Positions 5,431 to 13,425 of a stretch of 17,443 nt of DNA are shown piece by piece (positions within the stretch are counted from its first letter, which is position 1; each line of letters opens with the position of its first letter). The DNA is taken from contig JAKAMV010000109.1 in assembly GCA_021812735.1 (NCBI GenBank), positions 1 through 17,443 on the forward strand, in the 5' to 3' direction. The notes under the pieces were generated by a model. That model was given only the letters and a program-made list of their open reading frames with translations, was not told the DNA's origin and did no database searches. A program made the translations under genes and the position numbers. Source of the DNA: Chloroflexota bacterium (GTDB lineage: Bacteria > Chloroflexota > Limnocylindria > Limnocylindrales > CSP1-4).

Positions 5431-6651
5431 TCAGGCCGCGTCCGCCATGCGCGGCCAGGCGAGCAGGAGCACATCGAGGGCCAACTCCGGGTTCGCGTTC
5501 TGCTCCACCGCGCCCAGCACCCCGTCGAGCCGCAGCATGAAGGCTTCGACCGCGCCGTCCGGCAGGGCCGCCCCGGTCGCCACCAGCTCTTCGAGCAGGT
5601 CGGCGTGCCGGAGTTCCGCGCGGCCGCCCCGAGCGGCGAGCGCGAGGTCGCGCGCCAATCCCCGCCAGAGCGCACCGAGCGCCAGGAGCGACCGGCGCCG
5701 GGCGCCGGGGGATTGGCGATCCCGCCGCGGCCCCTCGGCTGCGTCGATGGAATCCTCGCCGGCTGCGGTGATCGGGACGGTTCCGCCGGGCACGGCGCGC
5801 TCGTTCGACCCGTTCGCCGGGGCGCCACCCGCCGGTCCTGCGTCGACGCCGGCATCCGCACCGTCGCCGAGCATCGTCTCGAGCTGGTCGGCGGCGCCGA
5901 GCAGCCCCGCGGCGGCCGCCAGCCGTTCCGCGACCCCCCGTCGCACCAGGTCGAGCAGCTCACGCAACAGCCGATCGTGAAGCACCAGGGCCTCCGGGGC
6001 CGCGGCCAGCGCGCGGGCACGTCCGGGCCGGCCGTCCGCCAGCTGCGCCAGCCGAACGGCGCGGGCCGCGTCCGCCAACCCTTCCTCCCGAAGCAGCGCC
6101 GCGATCTCGGTGGGCGAGACCCGCGCGAGCCGAAGCCGCATGCAGCGCGAGCGGACCGTGGGGAGCAGCGCCCCCTCGTCGACGGCACACAGCACGAGGA
6201 CAGTCCGCGCCGGCGGCTCCTCGAGCAGCTTGAGGAGGGCGTTCTGCGCATCGTCGTTCATGCGTTCGGCCGCCTCGATGACGGCCACCCGCCAGGCGCC
6301 CTCCATCGGCGCCAGGGCCAGATCGCGCAACAGGGCCCGGACGGTTCCGGGCTCTGGCGCAAGCCGTTCGCCGATGCGGATCTGGCGCCCCGCCCCACCA
6401 GGGGCGAGCCGGTGCAGGTCGGGGTGGTTGCCGTGGTCGACGCGTCGGCACGCCGCGCACGCGCGACACGGCCGCTCGGCCGGATCGGCGGCGGGGCAGA
6501 GGAGCCCCGCGGCCAGGTCCAGCGCAAGCGTCGTCTTGCCACTCCCCGGTGGCCCGGCCAGCAGCAGCGCGGCGGGGACGTCGCCCGTCGTCACGGCCCG
6601 CGCGATCGCCGCCAGCCCCGTCGGCTGCCCGCGGGTGCGCCAGACGGCCAT
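5431..6651 (-). CDS. holB: DNA polymerase III subunit delta' (clamp-loader AAA+ protein)
   Basis: The protein has 406 residues. It has Walker A GPPGSGKT (33-40) and a zinc-binding cluster C52-x9-C62-x2-C65-x2-C68. The Walker B/box region VAVIEAAERMNDDAQNALLKLLEEPP (122-147) has Glu in the usual Asp position. The sensor-type VRSRC follows (166-170). This order is that of bacterial delta' rather than of the DnaX (tau/gamma) subunit. The C-terminal collar domain is interrupted by an Ala/Gly/Asp/Pro-rich low-complexity stretch (about 262-318), so the protein is longer than the common 320-340 residues. The ATG at 6651 lies 23 bp after the NYN gene stop, and acyP begins 4 bp after its own stop, indicating an operon. 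The product loads the sliding clamp during replication. Confidence 0.88.
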   Translation of the reverse strand: MAVWRTRGQPTGLAAIARAVTTGDVPAALLLAGPPGSGKTTLALDLAAGLLCPAADPAERPCRACAACRRVDHGNHPDLHRLAPGGAGRQIRIGERLAPEPGTVRALLRDLALAPMEGAWRVAVIEAAERMNDDAQNALLKLLEEPPARTVLVLCAVDEGALLPTVRSRCMRLRLARVSPTEIAALLREEGLADAARAVRLAQLADGRPGRARALAAAPEALVLHDRLLRELLDLVRRGVAERLAAAAGLLGAADQLETMLGDGADAGVDAGPAGGAPANGSNERAVPGGTVPITAAGEDSIDAAEGPRRDRQSPGARRRSLLALGALWRGLARDLALAARGGRAELRHADLLEELVATGAALPDGAVEAFMLRLDGVLGAVEQNANPELALDVLLLAWPRMADAA

Positions 6652-6674
6652 CGACCGGATCAGCCCTCGACGGA

Positions 6675-8897
6675 TCAGCTCTCGGAGGCGGGCGTCATGC
6701 GGCGGGTCCGACGGCGCGCCGGGGACGCCGGCTCATCGCCCTCGGCCGAACGCTGAGCGGCCTCGGCCGGGCCCTCGGAGCCCTGGCCGGCGGTCGCCTG
6801 AGGCGTCCGGCGGCGGCGCGTCGGCGGTTCTCCGCCGGTTGGTGCCGCAGTGCCCGTCCCGACGGTCTCCGCGCCGGCCGACTCCGTGGACGAGCTCCCA
6901 GTTCGTCGGCCACGCGGCCGCCCGGCTGCCCCCGGCTGCGTGCCGGCGCTCCCGGCCTCAGGCCGCGTGCCGGCGCTCCCGTCGGTGGCACCACTCATGC
7001 CGGTCACCGCCGCGGACGGCGCGACGGTGCGGTCGCGACGCCGGGCCGTGACGGGCTTCGTCTCCGCGCCCTCCGCCACCACGAGCTCGCCTGCCGTCGC
7101 CGCCGCTTCGGTGCCCGCCACCTGGAGCGTCTCGCCGGTGGCGACCCGACTGGCTCGGCGCCGGCCGCGCGAGGCCGTTGCCGCGGCCGGTGGCGCAGCC
7201 GCGACGACGCCCGACTCACCCCGTCCGGCCCCGGACGGCTCGCCTCCCGGCTCGGTCGCAGACGCGACCTCCGCGCGGGCCGCGGCCGGCGCTTCCGATG
7301 ACCCATCGGAGCGTGTCCGACCGCGCCCACCGCGGCCACGCGTGCCCCCCGGCGAGCGGACTGCGGTGGGTGGCTGCGTGCCCCCCTCAGGCGCACGGCC
7401 CTCGGCCGGTGCCTGGCCTCGCTCGGCCTCCTCCTGCGCCGCTCCGCCACGTCGAGCCAGCTCGGCCCGCAGCAGCTCCGCCACATCGGGCGGCACCTCG
7501 CTCCAGGGCTCAGCGCCGCTCTGCTGGCGCGGCTCGGGCTGTGGCTCGCGGGGCGGCCGCGCGCGCTCCTGCCGCTCGAACTGCGGGCGGGCGCCCCGCT
7601 CGGGGCTACGTTCGGCACGGGGCGCGCGCCCGCTGCTCGAGACGCTGCCGGGCGCCCCGCGCCCGTAGCGCTCGCGCTCCACGGCCTGCTGGTAGGCAGA
7701 CCCGCGTCCACCGCGCGTACCGCGGGGCGCGCGGGTGGCCCGACCCCGCTGGCGCCGCTCCGTCAGCAGGTACTCCGGGATCTCAGGCTCCTCCAGCTCC
7801 TCCTCGTCGAGGTCCGCGGTGCCGGCGACGGGCGCCGTCGGCATGCCAAGCTGGCTGTCCCACACGGAGCCAAACGCCGAGTGCGGCGGGATGCGCGGCG
7901 CCTCGGGCTCGAGCTCTTCCTCGCCCTCACCTTCCTCGCCGGGAAGCCCCGGTTCGGCGATGTTGGCCGCCTCGCCGACCGCCTCCTGACCGCGCCCACG
8001 CCCGCGACCGCGACCACCCCGGCGGCGCCGGCGGCGGCGCCCTATCTCCTGGCCCTGGCTCTCGGGCGCTGCAGATTGGACGCTCCCGACCTCCACGAGC
8101 TCCTCGGTCTCCTCGGTCTCCTCCGCAGCGAGGACCTCCTCGCCGGACGGTGGTGGCGCAACCGCCGCCACCTTGCTCAGCTTCTCGCCGGGGAGGACGA
8201 CGAGCGGCATCCCGCTCGGTGTCGTGGCCATGACGGCCGCCGCAACCACGGGCTGCCGTTCGCGCCGCTCCGTGCGCCGTTCGTCGCGGCGGGCCTCCTC
8301 GCGGCCCTCGCCGCGCCGACCCCACCGCCGCCGCGAGGCACCCTCGGTCTCCTTCTCCGGGACCTCGGTCATCGAGAGGTCTCCCTCCTCCGCCGCGACC
8401 CGACGACCGCTGCGCGACGAGCGCTCGACCCGCGCGATCTGGGTGATGTCGGTGAAGACGTCCGCGACGTCGATCAGGTCGGAGCTGGTGTTGCCGCGGA
8501 AGCTGATGACCTCGACCCGGACACCGGTCTGCTGCACGGCGCGGATGGCCGGCGCGAAGTCGCCGTCGCCCGACACGACGACCGCGATGTCCAGGTTGCG
8601 CGAGGTGCGCATCAGGTCGACGACGAGCTCGATGTCCAGGTTCGCCTTCACTTTGCCGTCGCCGTACTTCCGGATGTCCTTGCTGACCACGCGGTAGCCG
8701 TTGCGCGCGAGGAAGGCATGGAACTGGCGTTGGTTCTCGTTCTCGGGGTCAAGCCCCGTGTAGGCATACGCGCGGACGAGGTCCCGTCCTGCGCTGGCCG
8801 CCTTCAACAGCGTCACGTAGTCGATGTCCACGCCTGCCGCCTTGGCGGCGTAGAAGATGTTCGCGACGTCGACGAAGACGGCGACGTTCTTGCTCAC
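6675..8897 (-). CDS. NYN-domain putative RNase with long Arg/Gly/Ala/Glu-rich tail
   Basis: The protein has 740 residues. Residues 1-157 form a NYN (LabA/DUF88, PIN-like) nuclease domain: VFVDVANIFY with D10, ANLDIELVVDLM with D88 and D94, and VVSGDGDFAP with D111 and D113. These are the acidic positions expected for a metal-dependent RNase. Residues 160-740 are low complexity with no recognisable domain. They include an Arg/Glu block (about 187-213), a run of Arg then RG repeats (287-303), acidic stretches and Pro/Ser/Thr/Ala/Gly-rich linkers. The start is GTG, with AGGAG (8908-8904) 6 nt upstream. A disordered, charged tail on an RNase recalls the scaffold region of RNase E in layout only. 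It is upstream of holB in the same orientation. The NYN call is firm; the tail function is unknown. Confidence 0.85.
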   Translation of the reverse strand: MSKNVAVFVDVANIFYAAKAAGVDIDYVTLLKAASAGRDLVRAYAYTGLDPENENQRQFHAFLARNGYRVVSKDIRKYGDGKVKANLDIELVVDLMRTSRNLDIAVVVSGDGDFAPAIRAVQQTGVRVEVISFRGNTSSDLIDVADVFTDITQIARVERSSRSGRRVAAEEGDLSMTEVPEKETEGASRRRWGRRGEGREEARRDERRTERRERQPVVAAAVMATTPSGMPLVVLPGEKLSKVAAVAPPPSGEEVLAAEETEETEELVEVGSVQSAAPESQGQEIGRRRRRRRGGRGRGRGRGQEAVGEAANIAEPGLPGEEGEGEEELEPEAPRIPPHSAFGSVWDSQLGMPTAPVAGTADLDEEELEEPEIPEYLLTERRQRGRATRAPRGTRGGRGSAYQQAVERERYGRGAPGSVSSSGRAPRAERSPERGARPQFERQERARPPREPQPEPRQQSGAEPWSEVPPDVAELLRAELARRGGAAQEEAERGQAPAEGRAPEGGTQPPTAVRSPGGTRGRGGRGRTRSDGSSEAPAAARAEVASATEPGGEPSGAGRGESGVVAAAPPAAATASRGRRRASRVATGETLQVAGTEAAATAGELVVAEGAETKPVTARRRDRTVAPSAAVTGMSGATDGSAGTRPEAGSAGTQPGAAGRPRGRRTGSSSTESAGAETVGTGTAAPTGGEPPTRRRRTPQATAGQGSEGPAEAAQRSAEGDEPASPARRRTRRMTPASES

Positions 8898-8942
8898 GCA
8901 AGTCTCCTGTTCAGTTCCGGTCCCGCTGGCGCGGGCCGGGTG

Positions 8943-8962
8943 CCGACGCCCGCGGGCGTCGG
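8943..8962. promoter_or_regulatory. Perfect 20-bp palindrome between GNAT and NYN genes
   Basis: CCGACGCCCG (8943-8952) is followed directly by its reverse complement CGGGCGTCGG (8953-8962). As RNA it can form an 8-bp stem with a CGCG loop. It lies 8 bp past the GNAT stop and about 45 bp before the NYN GTG. It could be a GC-type terminator or intercistronic hairpin, or a dimeric repressor operator. Confidence 0.45.
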
Positions 8963-8970
8963 TGGATGGA

Positions 8971-9432
8971 TCAGCCCAGAACCGCGCCGACGGGCGCGAG
9001 ACTCCGGACCATGCGGGGTCCGGCTTCCACGAAGCCGTCTGCGGCCCAGCGCTCCCGCTCCGCCGGGTCGTCTGCGGCCACCGCCTCCACCGCCACGCAG
9101 CCCTTGTTCCGCCCGGAACGGAGGAGCTCCTCGAGGAGCGCTCCGCGGACGGCGACCGGAGGCGATGCCGGATCGACGATCAGGACGTCGACGGTACCCA
9201 CGAAGCCGCCGAGCGACACGCTGGGGCGCAGTGCCAGGACGGCCGCGCCGGCCAGCCGGCGACCGGATTCCGCGACCAGCACGACGGCGTGCGGGAGGTC
9301 GACGAGCTGCCGGAGCAGATCGCCGGAGTCGAGCCGGACGCGGTCGACGTCTGGCCGACCGGTGACGGCGTCGAGCATCGCGACGATGCGTTCGACGTCC
9401 GTGATCCTCGCTCTGCGGACCTGGTACTGCAC
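8971..9432 (-). CDS. GNAT family N-acetyltransferase
   Basis: The protein has 153 residues from the GTG at 9432. That start places the typical GNAT opening RRARITDVERIVAML directly at the N-terminus. A longer reading from ATG 9534 would add 34 Arg/Pro-rich residues that look non-coding. The core strand VAESGRRLAGAAVLAL and the strand around GTVDVLIVDP are followed by ALLEELLRSGRNKGCVAVEAVAADDPAERERWAADGF, the acetyl-CoA binding helix and GNAT motif-B region. The usual R/Q-x-x-G-x-G/A pyrophosphate loop is degenerate (PPVAVRGALL), so CoA binding is likely but less certain. The acceptor substrate is unknown. It is the first gene of the leftward cluster; the next gene, NYN, starts 73 bp downstream. 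Confidence 0.75.
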   Translation of the reverse strand: MQYQVRRARITDVERIVAMLDAVTGRPDVDRVRLDSGDLLRQLVDLPHAVVLVAESGRRLAGAAVLALRPSVSLGGFVGTVDVLIVDPASPPVAVRGALLEELLRSGRNKGCVAVEAVAADDPAERERWAADGFVEAGPRMVRSLAPVGAVLG

Positions 9433-9593
9433 GATGGCGAGCGATACCTCAGGTGGAGTCGCCAGGCGCCTTGTGCCGACGGCCGAAGCCACCGATCGCG
9501 GCCGAGGCGGTGGCCTTGCTCGAACGCGCCGCACCGGGTGGGGTCAAACCTGTCGGCCGGCCGCACGCGCCCGGGGCGCTCGACACCGTCTCT

Positions 9594-9621
9594 TTGCATT
9601 TGAGACGCCAGTACCTATCAT
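9594..9621 (+). promoter_or_regulatory. Promoter candidate for the liv operon
   Basis: TTGCAT (9594-9599) and TATCAT (9616-9621) are separated by 16 bp. The -10 matches the consensus well and the -35 only in TTG. Transcription would begin near 9628, giving a leader of about 215 nt that carries the hairpin at 9697-9727. Confidence 0.35.
9616..9621 (-). promoter_or_regulatory. -10 box candidate for the leftward GNAT cluster
   Basis: On the minus strand this reads TATGAT, five of six matches to the sigma70 -10 consensus, within an otherwise very GC-rich sequence. No -35 is recognisable at 16-18 bp. It coincides with the opposite-strand -10, so the two directions may compete. Confidence 0.35.
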
Positions 9622-9696
9622 ACGCTAACCCATCGGCGAACGGCAGCGATGCCTGGTGGGTCGGTCGTTCATAGCGTGCAGCGCGCAGCACCCGAT

Positions 9697-9727
9697 ACCC
9701 GCCGGCCGTGAGGGGTGACCGGCGGGT
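9697..9727 (+). promoter_or_regulatory. Stem-loop in the liv operon leader
   Basis: ACCCGCCGG (9697-9705) pairs perfectly with CCGGCGGGT (9719-9727) around a 13-nt loop. With no gene ending nearby it is not an obvious terminator; it could attenuate or stabilise the liv transcript. Confidence 0.4.
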
Positions 9728-9843
9728 CTCCCGTTCCCGCAACTTCGCGCCTCTGACGACCCTCCTGCCGCGCGGTAGCCCAGCCCCCGTCGACGGCCCA
9801 TGTCCAGGAAGCGCAGGAGCGTTGAGGAGGAGACTGCACTTCG

Positions 9844-11175
9844 ATGCAATCCAGGAGAATCGGCGCGATCGCCGTCGCAGCCGTCGTCGTGGCAGGTGCG
9901 TGCAGCAGTGCGGCCACCCCCGCGCCGAGCGCCGCACCCGCCGGCAGCGCCGCACCCGCCAGCGCGGCCCCGGCCGGATCGGCCGCCACCGGCAGCAAGT
10001 ACGTGACCATCGGGGTCGACCTGCCGCTCTCGGGTGGTGAATTCGCCAACGGTGACCCGACCAAGAAGGGCATCCAGCTCGCGGTCGACCAGGCCAACGC
10101 CAACGGCGGCATCGCTGGCTATACCATCAAGCTCAGCGTCAAGGACGACGCGGTCAACGGCGTCCACAACCCGCAGCAGGGCGCCACGAACGTCCAGACG
10201 CTGGTGGCCGATCCGACCGTGATCGGCATCGTGGGACCGTTCAACTCGAACGTCGGGGCCGCCGAGATCCCGATCACCAACCAGGCCGGCCTGCTGCAAT
10301 GCAGCCCCGCCAACACGAACCCCGGCCTCACCAAGCCCCAGTACGGCGCCCTTGACATTCGCAAGGCGTTCCCGAACCGGATCAACTACATCCGCGTCGC
10401 GACCACGGACGATATCCAGGGTCTCGCGGGCGCGCAGTTCGCGTACAACGATCTCGGCAAGCGCCGCGCGTACATCGTCGACGACACCGAGACCTACGGC
10501 AAGGGCCTGGCCGACGTCTTCGAGGCCCAGTTCAAGAAGCTCGGCGGGACCGTCGTCAAGCACGATGGCGCGCCGAGCTCGACCACCGATTACACGCCGC
10601 TCCTGACGGCCGTGCAGAGCAAGAACCCTGACGTGGTCTACTTCGGCGGCGTCACGGCGACCGGCGGTGGCCTCCTGCGCAAGCAGATGGCACAGGTCGG
10701 CATGGGTAGCCTCGCCTTCGGCGGCGGGGACGGCATCGTCGACGGGCCCGGCGGCGTCGAGGGCTCGTTCATCACGGTCGCGGGCGCTGCTGCCGCCAAC
10801 TCCTTCGGGACGATCGCGGCCACCCACGACATCCCCAACGCCCAGGCGTTCTCGCAGGCCTACCAGAAGGCCTACGGGGCCGCGCCGGGCGCCTACAGCG
10901 CGTCGGCCTACGCGTGCACGCAAGTGATCCTCCAGGCGCTCCAGGCAGTGGCCGCCACGGCGACCAGCCCGACCGCGCTCCGGGAGGCCGTGCGTGCCTA
11001 CGCGACCGATCCCACCCACAAGTTCAACACGCAGCTCGGCACGATCTCGTTCGACCAGAACGGCGACACGAGCCAGCACATCATTTCCTTCTACAAGACG
11101 GACATGACGGCCGCCGGCGGTAAAGGCGACTGGGTGTTCGTCCGACAGCAGGACTTCGGCCAGAGCAGCCAGTAG
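9844..11175 (+). CDS. livK: Branched-chain amino-acid-type ABC transporter substrate-binding lipoprotein
   Basis: The protein has 443 residues. It has a signal peptide with hydrophobic stretch 7-19 and lipobox VAGAC with Cys20, then an Ala/Pro/Ser linker (21-50). A type-1 periplasmic binding fold (about 52-435) opens with VTIGVDLPLSGG and contains GIVGPFNSNVGAAEIPITN (128-146) and a central Asp-Thr-Glu-Thr-Tyr-Gly segment. This is the LivJ/LivK pattern. The ATG at 9844 has AGGAGGAG (9825-9832) 11 nt upstream. It captures an amino acid or a related solute outside the membrane and passes it to LivHM. Leucine/isoleucine/valine is the family default; amides, urea or other solutes are possible. 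It is separated from livH by a hairpin, which commonly allows excess binding protein. Confidence 0.93.
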   Translation: MQSRRIGAIAVAAVVVAGACSSAATPAPSAAPAGSAAPASAAPAGSAATGSKYVTIGVDLPLSGGEFANGDPTKKGIQLAVDQANANGGIAGYTIKLSVKDDAVNGVHNPQQGATNVQTLVADPTVIGIVGPFNSNVGAAEIPITNQAGLLQCSPANTNPGLTKPQYGALDIRKAFPNRINYIRVATTDDIQGLAGAQFAYNDLGKRRAYIVDDTETYGKGLADVFEAQFKKLGGTVVKHDGAPSSTTDYTPLLTAVQSKNPDVVYFGGVTATGGGLLRKQMAQVGMGSLAFGGGDGIVDGPGGVEGSFITVAGAAAANSFGTIAATHDIPNAQAFSQAYQKAYGAAPGAYSASAYACTQVILQALQAVAATATSPTALREAVRAYATDPTHKFNTQLGTISFDQNGDTSQHIISFYKTDMTAAGGKGDWVFVRQQDFGQSSQ

Positions 11176-11186
11176 GCCGCTGGGCA

Positions 11187-11222
11187 CAGGGGCCGGGAGG
11201 CGTCACCGCTCCCCGGCCCCTG
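11187..11222 (+). terminator. Intercistronic hairpin between binding-protein gene and livH
   Basis: CAGGGGCCGGG (11187-11197) pairs perfectly with CCCGGCCCCTG (11212-11222), an 11-bp stem with a 14-nt loop, 11 bp after the stop and followed by TCTGTTCC. It probably acts as a partial terminator or 3'-end protector, setting higher expression of the binding protein than of the permease genes. Confidence 0.6.
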
Positions 11223-11263
11223 TCTGTTCCCGGCCGCCCACACAGCCACTCACCGGCATCCCC

Positions 11264-12280
11264 ATGCAGACCCAACGTTCCATCCGGCTCCCCGCCCGCC
11301 TCGACGGGAGTCAGCTGCCGTTCGTCGCCGCGATCGCCGGCAGCCTGGTCGTCGCCTACGCCCTCGTCGGGCCGCAGCAGTTCTCGAACTTCCTGACGAT
11401 CGGCGCGGTCTATGCCCTGATCGCGCTCGGCTACACGATGGTCTACGGCATCATCGAGCTAATCAACTTCGCCCACGGCGATGTCTTCATGGTGGGCTCG
11501 TTCGTGGCCCTCTGGATCCTCAGCGGGCCGCTCGGCCTGCACGGCTCGATCGACAACCCGGCCCTGCTTGCGGTCGTCCTGGTGGGGCTCTTCCTGGTGA
11601 CGATGTTGATCCTGGGCGCGCTGGGCATCTTCATCGAACGCTTCGCCTACCGCCCGTTGCGGAACGCGCCCCGCCTGGCGCCCCTGATCACGGCGATCGG
11701 GGTCTCGTTCATCCTGCAGAACATCATGCAGGCCTTCTTCGGGCCCTCCCCCGTCAACTCCCCGCAGATCTTCACCCTGAACGCACGCTTCGATGTGGCC
11801 GGGGCCTCGATCGGGTACCTGAACGTCTTCATCGTGGCCGTGGCCGTCGCCCTCATGATCGCGCTGCAGCTCTTCGTCGGCCGCACGCGGCTGGGGCGCG
11901 CCATGCGTTCGACCGCGCAGGACCGCGAGGCCGCCGAGCTGATGGGCGTGGACATCAACCTGACGATCGCCTTCACCTTCTTCATCGGGTCGGCCCTGGC
12001 GGGCGCGGCGGGCATCGTCTGGGTCCTCTACTTCGGCTACGCGGTCTTCAACCAGGGCTTCTACGCTGGGCTCTTCGCCTTCACGGCGGCCGTCCTCGGC
12101 GGCATCGGCAACACCACGGGCGCCGCGCTCGGCGGCTTCGTCATCGGCTTCCTGCAGGTCGCCGCCGCTCAGTACGGCTACTCGCGCTGGTCCGAGGTCG
12201 CGATCTTCGGTGTCCTCGTCCTGGTGCTCGTCTTCCGCCCGACCGGCCTGCTCGGCCAACAGCTGGGGGAGCGGGCGTGA
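11264..12280 (+). CDS. livH: Branched-chain amino-acid-type ABC transporter permease LivH
   Basis: The protein has 338 residues with about eight predicted membrane helices. It carries the LivH hallmark ELINFAHGDVFMVG (65-78) after the GYTMVYG segment. A cytoplasmic coupling loop GRAMRSTAQDREAAELMGVD (211-230) contacts the ATPases. The conserved VLGGIGNTTGAALGG (277-291) and terminal VFRPTGLLGQ (323-331) are also typical. It forms half of the membrane channel with LivM. The ATG at 11264 follows an 88-bp gap after the binding-protein gene. No strong Shine-Dalgarno is seen. The stop overlaps the livM GTG start (GTGA). Confidence 0.95.
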   Translation: MQTQRSIRLPARLDGSQLPFVAAIAGSLVVAYALVGPQQFSNFLTIGAVYALIALGYTMVYGIIELINFAHGDVFMVGSFVALWILSGPLGLHGSIDNPALLAVVLVGLFLVTMLILGALGIFIERFAYRPLRNAPRLAPLITAIGVSFILQNIMQAFFGPSPVNSPQIFTLNARFDVAGASIGYLNVFIVAVAVALMIALQLFVGRTRLGRAMRSTAQDREAAELMGVDINLTIAFTFFIGSALAGAAGIVWVLYFGYAVFNQGFYAGLFAFTAAVLGGIGNTTGAALGGFVIGFLQVAAAQYGYSRWSEVAIFGVLVLVLVFRPTGLLGQQLGERA

Positions 12281-13425
12281 GCGCCACCGCGAGCCGCGCC
12301 TCGGGCGCACGAGAGCGCCGCTCCAACCCACTGCGCGCCCTGCTCGAAGCGCACCGCTCGCTCGCCGCGATCCTGGGGATGGCGGTCGTCACCGCGGCGC
12401 TTCCGCTCCTGGCGGCCATGCCCCCGCTCAACGGCTTCAACTCGCAGGGCGTCTGGGTCGACAGCTTCGCCAACGCCGGTGTCTTCGTCCTGTTGGCGCT
12501 CGGCCTCAACATCGTGGTCGGGCTGGCGGGGCTCCTCGACCTCGGCTACGCCGCCTTCTTCGCCATCGGCGCGTATACGTACGCGTTCGGCGCCTCGCCG
12601 TTCTCGGGGAACGACTTCCCCTTCTGGATCATGCTGCTGATCGGCGCCATCGTCGCGGCAACGTTCGGGCTCCTGCTGGGCGCGCCGACGCTGCGCCTGC
12701 GCGGCGACTACCTGGCGATCGTGACGCTCGGGTTCGGCGAGATCGTGCCCACGGTCTTTCTCAACGCCGACAAGTACACGAAGGGCACCAACGGCATCAG
12801 CGGCGTCTACCAGCCGTCGCTGGCGGGCTACAACTTCACCTTCACAGACCCGTGGCCGTACTACCTGACCATGGCGGTGATCCTGACGCTGGCGATCCTG
12901 GCCATCTACCGCCTGCAGGATTCCCGCGTCGGGCGCGCCTGGATGGCGATCCGCGAAGACGAGCTCGCGGCGGCCAGCAACGGCGTGAACCCGGTCTCGA
13001 CCAAGCTGCTCGCCTTCGCCCTGGGGGCCTCCACGGCAGGCCTCGCCGGCGCCTTCTACAGCGCCAAGCTGACCTTCGTCAGCCCCGACCAATTCGGCTT
13101 CACCGTCTCCTTCACCGTGCTCGCCATGGTAGTGCTGGGCGGGATGGGGAACATCTGGGGCGTCGGGGTCGGCGCGTTCCTCCTGTTCATCATCCAGAGC
13201 GTCCTGCTCAAGCAGCTCAACCCGTTCTTCGCCTCGTTCGGGCTGACCGGGATCGACTTCCTGCAGTACCAGTACCTGCTCTATGGCCTGGCGCTGGTGG
13301 CGATGATGCTCTTGCGACCCGAGGGGCTCTTCCCGAGCGTCAGACGTAGACGCGAGCTGCATGCCGCCGAGGAGCTCCCGGAGGAGCCCGTAGCGGCCGA
13401 GGCGGCCGAGGGATCGACACCATGA
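12277..13425 (+). CDS. livM: Branched-chain amino-acid-type ABC transporter permease LivM
   Basis: The protein has 382 residues. A basic N-terminus (about 1-27) is followed by eight or more membrane helices. The LivM signature ALGLNIVVGLAGLLDLGYAAFFAIGAY (74-100) is present, then APTLRLRGDYLAIVTLGFGEI (136-156) and the coupling loop GRAWMAIREDELAAASNGV (219-237). VLGGMGNIWG (286-295) and LLRPEGLFP (345-353) close the domain, with a charged tail rich in Glu/Ala. It pairs with LivH in the membrane. It starts with GTG within the livH stop, and its own stop overlaps the livG ATG (ATGA), giving tight translational coupling. Confidence 0.95.
   Translation: MSATASRASGARERRSNPLRALLEAHRSLAAILGMAVVTAALPLLAAMPPLNGFNSQGVWVDSFANAGVFVLLALGLNIVVGLAGLLDLGYAAFFAIGAYTYAFGASPFSGNDFPFWIMLLIGAIVAATFGLLLGAPTLRLRGDYLAIVTLGFGEIVPTVFLNADKYTKGTNGISGVYQPSLAGYNFTFTDPWPYYLTMAVILTLAILAIYRLQDSRVGRAWMAIREDELAAASNGVNPVSTKLLAFALGASTAGLAGAFYSAKLTFVSPDQFGFTVSFTVLAMVVLGGMGNIWGVGVGAFLLFIIQSVLLKQLNPFFASFGLTGIDFLQYQYLLYGLALVAMMLLRPEGLFPSVRRRRELHAAEELPEEPVAAEAAEGSTP

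Larger units (their letters stand above)
9433..9843. promoter_or_regulatory. Divergent control region between GNAT and liv operon
   Basis: This 411-bp stretch has no credible gene. It contains a locally AT-rich patch (about 9591-9630) with promoter-like boxes for both strands, an inverted repeat at 9697-9727 and a strong purine-rich ribosome-binding site (AGGAGGAG, 9825-9832) for the binding-protein gene. Both flanking genes would have long leaders of roughly 175-215 nt if the boxes are used. Confidence 0.5.

Noticed and set aside
4870..6756. A 628-codon open frame on the plus strand opposite acyP and holB
   Set aside because: Its translation is Arg/Pro/Gly-rich with no domain, and it lies antisense to two clearly recognised genes; it is a high-GC shadow frame.
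7178..9365. Long plus-strand frames opposite the NYN gene
   Set aside because: They arise from the low-complexity GC-rich tail; the NYN domain with catalytic Asp residues is on the minus strand.
9625..11187. A 520-codon minus-strand frame opposite the binding-protein gene
   Set aside because: It is antisense to a gene with a clear signal peptide and family motifs and has no recognisable domain.
12178..13362. A 394-codon minus-strand frame opposite livM
   Set aside because: Composition is dominated by Arg, Glu, Gln, His and Asp, as expected from the complement of a hydrophobic gene; no motif. livM on the plus strand is certain.
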